Below the pieces are notes generated by a model. It saw nothing but the letters and a program-made list of their open reading frames with translations, had not been told where the DNA came from and did no database searches. Shown one piece after another: positions 6,548 to 10,369 of a stretch of DNA of 10,369 bases (positions are counted from its first letter, which is position 1; each line of letters opens with the position of its first letter). The position numbers were made by a program, and so were the translations under genes. The stretch is from positions 1 to 10,369 of the forward strand of contig UQZE01000070.1 in NCBI GenBank assembly GCA_900545325.1, read 5' to 3'. Source of the stretch: an uncultured Eubacteriales bacterium (GTDB lineage Bacteria; Bacillota; Clostridia; Christensenellales; Borkfalkiaceae).

Positions 6548-7017
6548 AGATATTCCGTAATTTTTTTATAGCTTTCCACAAGCGCGGAAAAGGACACCGC
6601 GCAGTTCGCCCCGCTGGGACTGGGCAGGCAGAAACTTTCCCTGCCCGTAAATTTTTTATACAGAGCGGCCGCCGTCCTGCCCGTGGTGAAGACCGCGCGT
6701 ATATCCGCCGCGCGGAAAATAAGGCCGAAATCGTTCGGCTCGGCGTTTCTTATGCTCGAATCGGCCGCGCCCGCGATTTCGCAGGAGGCGATCACGTCCC
6801 ACAGCGCGAGCCTGTGCCGCAGGATAAAAGCCGCCTTTTCCTCGTTCGTTACGGCGCTTTCGCCGAACACGGCGAAAAGCGTTTTCCAAAAGCGGTTGCT
6901 CTTGTTGCCGTAATACATTTTTACTTCCCGCGATTTAGGCGAGGGCAGGCTGCCGAGAATGAGCACGCGGCTGTTTTCGCTGTAAATCGGCGGCAGCGTA
7001 TGATATATTTTTTCCAT
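6544..7017 (-). CDS. DNA-deoxyinosine glycosylase (UDG superfamily, family 6 type)
   Basis: Base-excision repair enzyme of the uracil-DNA glycosylase superfamily, most like the family-6 hypoxanthine-DNA glycosylases, which remove hypoxanthine formed by adenine deamination. Of its 157 residues, LGSLPSPKSRE (21-31) with YYGNKSNRFW (35-44) forms the first active-site block, ALWDVIASCE (71-80) and DSSIRNAEPNDF (86-97) are typical mid-blocks, and LPSPSGANC (131-139) matches the family's second motif (usually LPSTSPAN). The start is uncertain. ATG 7017 matches the family N-terminus and has a weak GGAAAG before it. ATG 7032, five codons upstream and in frame, coincides with the predicted transcription start and would be leaderless. 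A TTG at 7047 lies next to the -10 box and is unlikely. Substrate specificity is inferred from family resemblance. Its stop overlaps the next gene. Confidence 0.87.
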   Translation of the reverse strand: MEKIYHTLPPIYSENSRVLILGSLPSPKSREVKMYYGNKSNRFWKTLFAVFGESAVTNEEKAAFILRHRLALWDVIASCEIAGAADSSIRNAEPNDFGLIFRAADIRAVFTTGRTAAALYKKFTGRESFCLPSPSGANCAVSFSALVESYKKITEYL

Positions 7018-7038
7018 TTTTTTGCTTTCCATTTTTAT

Positions 7039-7067
7039 ATTATACAATACATCAATTTTTTCTTCAA
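7039..7067 (-). promoter_or_regulatory. Glycosylase-gene promoter, leaderless type
   Basis: Minus-strand TTGAAG (7062-7067), 17 bases, then perfect TATAAT (7039-7044). Six bases later comes ATG 7032, placing the predicted start on that ATG. The sequence and geometry closely resemble the glpK promoter: both have CTTGAA at the -35 and TTGTATAAT at the -10. It is divergent from the MATE promoter, with 28 bases between the two -35 boxes. Confidence 0.78.
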
Positions 7068-7095
7068 GTATTTTTAAGTTTTTTTATTCAATCGC

Positions 7096-7124
7096 TTTAC
7101 ATCGGCCGCCGACGGTGCTATTAT
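7096..7124 (+). promoter_or_regulatory. MATE gene promoter
   Basis: TTTACA (7096-7101), a 17-base spacer and TATTAT (7119-7124), with a TG one base upstream of the -10 (7116-7117) making an extended -10. The predicted start is near 7131, giving a leader of about 24 bases with GGAG at 7143-7146, eight bases before the ATG. Confidence 0.75.
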
Positions 7125-7154
7125 GTTTTCGCTGAAAATTACGGAGATATTTTT

Positions 7155-8537
7155 ATGAAACAAGGCAATGCAAATTTAAGCGTGGGCACGCCCTGGAAAA
7201 TCCTGCTCGCCTACACGCTCCCGCTGCTCGGCAGCGCGGTATTCCAGCAGATCTACACCATAGCCGACACCGTGATCGCGGGCAAGTTCGCAGGGGAAAG
7301 CGCCCTCGCCGCCGTAGGCGCCTCCATGTCCATAGTCAATATTCTGATGGCGGTGGCGCTCGGCGCCAACGCGGGCTGCGCCGTGCTCGCCGCGCGCTAT
7401 TTCGGCGCTAAGGACACCCGCAGGACGCTGTCCTGCATACTCTCTTCCTTCGTCGGTTTTTTCACGCTGAGCGTTGTGCTCATGGGCGCGGGTTTTCTCT
7501 CGAGCGGACCCGTTCTTTCCGCCCTCCGCACGCCCGACAGCGTGATGAAAGAGAGCGTGCTGTATCTCAACATCTATATAGCGGGACTGCCCTCCCTCAT
7601 TTTGTACAACCTCGCGACTGGCATATACAGCGCGCTCGGCGATTCGAAAACGCCCTTTTTCTTTCTCGTTTCCTCCTCGCTCGCCAATATCCTGCTCGAC
7701 TACATATTCACCGCCGTTTGCAAATGGGGCGTGAGCGGCGTGGCCTGGGCGACGTTCATCACGCAGACGGCCGCCTGCATACTGACGCTGATTTGCCTGC
7801 TGTTCCGCCTGAAAAAGATGCACGCCGACTACAAACGCGAGGAAGAAACCGCTTATAAAAAGCCCTCCTTTTCCTGGGGACTGCTCGGCGCGGTATGCGT
7901 CGCGGCCCTTCCCGTCGTATTGCAGAACGGTTTCGTTTCCCTGGGCAATCTGTTTATCCAGTCCATCATCAACGGCTACGGCGAATCCGCCATGGCGGGT
8001 TTCACCGCGGGCTTCAAAATCCTCATCTTCTGCACGACCTGCATCTGCACGCTGGGCACGGGGCTGACGAACTACGCTTCCCAGAACCTCGGCGCGGGCG
8101 AAATAAAACGCATAAAGACGGGTTTTCTATCCGAACTCGTCATATCTTCCGCGGTATCCATGGTGCTCTTCGCGCTGGTCTTCCTATTCAGCGGCACGTT
8201 GGTGGGGCTGTTTCTCGAAGACGGCGGCAGCGCCGCGCTCGATTACGGAAAACTCTTTGTAAAGATCGTTTCGCCGTTTTTTATCGTGGTCAATTTAAAA
8301 GTCGCGGCCGACTGCACGGTGCGCGGCTGCGGCGGCAACCTCGGCTTTATGGTAAGCACCTTTGCCGACCTGATCCTGCGCGTGGCGTTTGCCTTTATCC
8401 TTTCCCCCGTACTCGGCATGCAGGGCGTTTTCTGGTCCTGGCCCATCGGCTGGGGGATCGGCACGGTGATCGCGCTGCTCTTTTACTTCAATATCCCGAT
8501 ACTGAAAAAATTCAGAAAACAATCTTCCGCGGCGTAA
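7155..8537 (+). CDS. MATE family efflux transporter
   Basis: Polytopic inner-membrane protein of 460 residues, the usual MATE length, with about twelve hydrophobic segments in two halves. MATE proteins export cationic drugs and metabolites in exchange for Na+ or H+; neither substrate nor ion can be told here. The first half opens with the typical PWKILLAYTLPLLGSAVFQQ (13-32) and DTVIAGKFAGESALAAVGAS (38-57). SALGDSKTPF follows near the middle of the first half. The second half begins near residue 240 with LLGAVCVAALPVVLQNGF and contains the repeat GYGESAMAGFTAGFK, which mirrors GESALAAVGAS. The late motif VRGCGGNLGFM replaces the commoner RGxGDT. It resembles the DinF/MepA-like branch of Bacillota. 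ATG 7155 is supported by GGAG and by the promoter. Transcribed alone, divergent from the glycosylase gene. Confidence 0.94.
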   Translation: MKQGNANLSVGTPWKILLAYTLPLLGSAVFQQIYTIADTVIAGKFAGESALAAVGASMSIVNILMAVALGANAGCAVLAARYFGAKDTRRTLSCILSSFVGFFTLSVVLMGAGFLSSGPVLSALRTPDSVMKESVLYLNIYIAGLPSLILYNLATGIYSALGDSKTPFFFLVSSSLANILLDYIFTAVCKWGVSGVAWATFITQTAACILTLICLLFRLKKMHADYKREEETAYKKPSFSWGLLGAVCVAALPVVLQNGFVSLGNLFIQSIINGYGESAMAGFTAGFKILIFCTTCICTLGTGLTNYASQNLGAGEIKRIKTGFLSELVISSAVSMVLFALVFLFSGTLVGLFLEDGGSAALDYGKLFVKIVSPFFIVVNLKVAADCTVRGCGGNLGFMVSTFADLILRVAFAFILSPVLGMQGVFWSWPIGWGIGTVIALLFYFNIPILKKFRKQSSAA

Positions 8538-8597
8538 AAGCAAAACGGCCTTCCGCCGAATTCCGCTAAAAAAACCGACCGCAAATACAACATGCAC

Positions 8598-8645
8598 AAG
8601 TGCGCGGCGTCTTGCAAACGGGACGGCGCGCTTATTTATTTTACT
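8598..8645 (+). terminator. Intrinsic terminator after the MATE gene
   Basis: AAGTGCGC (8598-8605) pairs with GCGCGCTT (8626-8633), including one G-U pair. An inner CGTC/GACG stem (8608-8611 with 8622-8625) extends it, with a GG bulge. A T-rich run, TTATTTATTTTACTTT, follows. It lies 60 bases after the stop codon, and its T tract runs straight into the -35 box of the acetyltransferase promoter. Confidence 0.72.
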
Positions 8646-8668
8646 TTATAAACTTTTTATTATATAAT
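8640..8668 (+). promoter_or_regulatory. GNAT gene promoter
   Basis: TTTACT (8640-8645), a 17-base spacer and perfect TATAAT (8663-8668). The predicted start is near 8675, giving a leader of about 28 bases that contains AGGA (8687-8690) and a weaker CGGA nearer the ATG. The very AT-rich sequence here contrasts with the GC-rich flanks. Confidence 0.78.
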
Positions 8669-8702
8669 ATCTGCATAGAATTTTATAGGAAAAGAGCGGA
8701 CG

Positions 8703-9311
8703 ATGGAAATAAAAGAACTCAAAAAGAAAGATCACAAAAAGGTTATGCAATACGCCATGAAGGGCATGCACTTCGGGTTGTATTTTAAAAACAGATTCGC
8801 GCTCAACGCTTACGGCCGATATTTTTGGTATCTGGAATATACCAACGCCACCCAGGTAATAGCCGCTTATGAAGGCGACAAGCTGCTCGGCGTTCTGCTT
8901 GCCGATATGAAAGGCGAAAAAAAACCGTACAAATCGTTCCGGAAAAAAGTTTATATAAAATTTATCGACCTGCTGCAAAAGTTATTTTTCAGGGGCGGCG
9001 TAATGCCTTATGACGAAGCGAACCGCGAAATGTTTAAGGCATACGCGGAACGTTACGCGCCCGACGGGGAAATCCGTTTTTTGGCGGCAGATCCAGAAAC
9101 AAAGGTCAAGGGCGTGGGAACGATGCTCCTGAACGAACTCGAACAAAGGGAAAAAAACAAAGAAATTTACCTGTTTACCGACGATCAATGCACCTATCAA
9201 TTCTACGAACGCAGAGGTTTTGAAAGAGCAGGCGAAAAGGATATCGTGCTCGAATTAGGCAAAAAGATAGACCTCAAATGTTTATTATACCGTAAAAGAA
9301 TTAAAAGCTGA
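8703..9311 (+). CDS. GNAT family N-acetyltransferase
   Basis: Predicted cytoplasmic protein of 202 residues in the GCN5-related N-acetyltransferase fold, which moves an acetyl group from acetyl-CoA to an amine. The acetyl-CoA-binding motif A is RFLAADPETKVKGVGTMLL (125-143), where KVKGVGT corresponds to the Q/RxxGxG/A loop, with K in place of the usual first Q or R. Motif B is YQFYERRGFERAGE (165-178), with the tyrosine that often acts as general acid. The N-terminal half has the usual beta strands (QVIAAYEGDKLLGVLLADM, 51-69). An unusual basic stretch follows, rich in lysine and aromatics (about 70-98), before motif A, longer than in minimal GNATs. The substrate is unknown. It is lower in GC and richer in lysine AAA codons than its neighbours. 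It is flanked by its own promoter and terminator. Confidence 0.88.
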   Translation: MEIKELKKKDHKKVMQYAMKGMHFGLYFKNRFALNAYGRYFWYLEYTNATQVIAAYEGDKLLGVLLADMKGEKKPYKSFRKKVYIKFIDLLQKLFFRGGVMPYDEANREMFKAYAERYAPDGEIRFLAADPETKVKGVGTMLLNELEQREKNKEIYLFTDDQCTYQFYERRGFERAGEKDIVLELGKKIDLKCLLYRKRIKS

Positions 9312-9331
9312 CGCGCGGTTTGTCGGGCAAT

Positions 9332-9369
9332 AAAAAGAGCGGGGATTTATGAAAATCTCCGCTCTTTTT
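9332..9369. terminator. Bidirectional intrinsic terminator between convergent genes
   Basis: AAAAAGAGCGGGGATTT and AAATCTCCGCTCTTTTT form a long hairpin with one G-U or A-C position and a very short loop around ATGA. It has an A run on one side and a T run on the other, so it works in both directions. It lies 20 bases after the GNAT stop and 25 bases after the aminopeptidase stop. Confidence 0.93.
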
Positions 9370-9394
9370 AATCGGGAAAAGCGCTTTATTCTAT

Positions 9395-10369
9395 TCAGCC
9401 GAGCGCGATCCCGCCCTTTTCAGAGCGCATTTCGCAGCCGTAAAAGGCCGTCAGCGCCCTTTTCATTTCCGCATAATCGGACAGCGCGAACGTTTCGGCC
9501 GCCGAGTGCATGGCAAGCTGCGCTATGCCTATATCGACGCTGTCCACGGAGATCTCGCCCAAACAGACGGTTCCCAGCGTGCCGCCGCAGGGCAGATCGG
9601 AACGCATGTGAAAATCGGCGTGCTTTATCCCGTGTTTATCGAGCAGCGCCTTGAACACGCCCGAAGTAAAACCGTCCGTCGTGTAATTCCTGTTGGCATG
9701 GTGCTTGATGACGACGCCGTCACCCAAATATACCTTGTTCAGGGAAGATAGCTCCGCCTTGTTGGGGTGCGCGCCGTGCGCGTTGTCCGCCGATACGGCG
9801 AACGAGCGTTCCGCGGCGGCGTAAAATTCTTCCTTGCTCTTGCCGAGCGCGAAAGCAATCCTCTCCGCCGTGCGTTTCAGCAGGTTGCTCCCCGCGCCCT
9901 GGTTAGTGGAAGAACCGATCTCCTCGCTGTCGAAGAGCGCGCAGACGTTCACCCCGGAACGAAACTCCGCGGCGATCAGCGCCTCTATCGAGGAAAAGGC
10001 GGAGGTAAGATCGTCAACGCGCGCGGCGGTGAGAAATTCTCCGCTCAGTCCCGATCGGAAAGGCTCCTCTCCGCTGACCAGATACAGATCGTAATCGACG
10101 AGCTCTTCGTTCTCTTCCAGCTCCCTGCCGAGCAAGGCGTTCAATCCGTCCGCGGAAGGAGCGAGCGCAAAAAGCGGCTGTGCGTCGGTCTGCACGTTGA
10201 CGGCAAAATTTTTGTTGACTTCGCGGTTCAGGTGCACCGCGAGCGAGGGAATCGCGAAATTTTCCGCCGATGAAAAGAGTTTCGCACAGACGGTATCTCC
10301 CCGCTTTACCGTAAGCCTGCCCGCAAGGCGCAGCTTTCTGTCGAACCACGTGTACCATATGCCGCCGCC
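9395..10369 (-). CDS. apeB: M18 family aminopeptidase, C-terminal 324 residues (runs off window)
   Basis: Zinc aminopeptidase of family M18 (aspartyl aminopeptidase-like), expected to be cytoplasmic and to release N-terminal, often acidic, residues from peptides. The frame is open to the window edge, beginning GGGIWYTWFDRKLRLAGR, an internal M18 block. About 100 N-terminal residues, including the first zinc histidine, are therefore missing, and the GTG at 10237 is not the start. In fragment numbering, visible metal-site and catalytic motifs are RVDDLTSAF (D119/D120), DSEEIGSSTNQGAGSN (E149, E150), SADNAHGAHPNK (D195) and the C-terminal AMHSAAE (H288). RSDLPCGGTLG matches the family's RxDxPCGSTIG. 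The protein looks intact and functional as far as seen. Its stop faces the bidirectional terminator. The gene symbol is assigned by family only. Confidence 0.92.
   Translation of the reverse strand, partial: GGGIWYTWFDRKLRLAGRLTVKRGDTVCAKLFSSAENFAIPSLAVHLNREVNKNFAVNVQTDAQPLFALAPSADGLNALLGRELEENEELVDYDLYLVSGEEPFRSGLSGEFLTAARVDDLTSAFSSIEALIAAEFRSGVNVCALFDSEEIGSSTNQGAGSNLLKRTAERIAFALGKSKEEFYAAAERSFAVSADNAHGAHPNKAELSSLNKVYLGDGVVIKHHANRNYTTDGFTSGVFKALLDKHGIKHADFHMRSDLPCGGTLGTVCLGEISVDSVDIGIAQLAMHSAAETFALSDYAEMKRALTAFYGCEMRSEKGGIALG

Noticed and set aside
7018..7047. TTG start at 7047 for the glycosylase gene
   Set aside because: The TTG overlaps the spacer and -10 region of the promoter, so it would not be in the main transcript.
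10014..10358. 114-codon minus-strand frame starting at 10358
   Set aside because: It overlaps the M18 aminopeptidase in another frame; the aminopeptidase frame carries clear family motifs up to the window edge.
1..10369. CRISPR arrays, insertion sequences, phage genes, tRNA or rRNA
   Set aside because: Looked for on both strands; no spaced repeats, transposase, terminal inverted repeats or RNA gene signatures were seen, and nearly all sequence is accounted for by conserved genes and short regulatory gaps.

Overview
The window looks like ordinary chromosomal DNA from an anaerobic, fermentative Clostridia-type member of the Bacillota, probably an uncultured gut lineage assembled from short reads. 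The lineage is inferred from four things: a pyruvate formate-lyase operon behind a ZTP (pfl-motif) riboswitch, a YkpA-type ABC-F protein, standard TTGACA/TATAAT promoters with exact 17-bp spacers, and many compact intrinsic terminators. There are no mobile elements, CRISPR arrays, tRNAs or rRNAs. The first 17 bases are not genomic. They match the end of the Illumina TruSeq adapter, so the left edge is an untrimmed contig end that cuts glpK.

Layout. On the minus strand, reading leftward from about 7.07 kb: a DNA-deoxyinosine glycosylase (UDG superfamily) overlaps a DUF1275/YoaK membrane protein by 4 bases. A YkpA-like ABC-F ATPase with its own promoter follows. Next come the pflB promoter, ZTP riboswitch and terminator, then pflB and pflA spaced by one base. 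A terminator separates these from glpK (glycerol kinase), which has its own promoter and is truncated by the adapter. Divergently, from about 7.1 kb on the plus strand, are a MATE-family efflux transporter and a GNAT acetyltransferase, each with its own promoter. A bidirectional terminator separates the GNAT gene from a convergent M18 aminopeptidase that runs off the right edge.

How the parts fit. PflA is the radical-SAM enzyme that installs the glycyl radical on PflB. PflB turns pyruvate and CoA into acetyl-CoA and formate. Formate feeds 10-formyl-tetrahydrofolate synthesis. A riboswitch that senses ZMP/ZTP, which accumulates when 10-formyl-THF is short, therefore controls formate supply. 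Glycerol kinase nearby fits a fermentative lifestyle but is regulated separately.

The best observations are the complete riboswitch-terminator architecture upstream of pflB; a shared promoter type for glpK and the glycosylase gene that places transcription starts on or next to an ATG (leaderless mRNAs); an open reading frame running through the riboswitch in frame with pflB; and the adapter remnant. I found no convincing undescribed multi-gene system.
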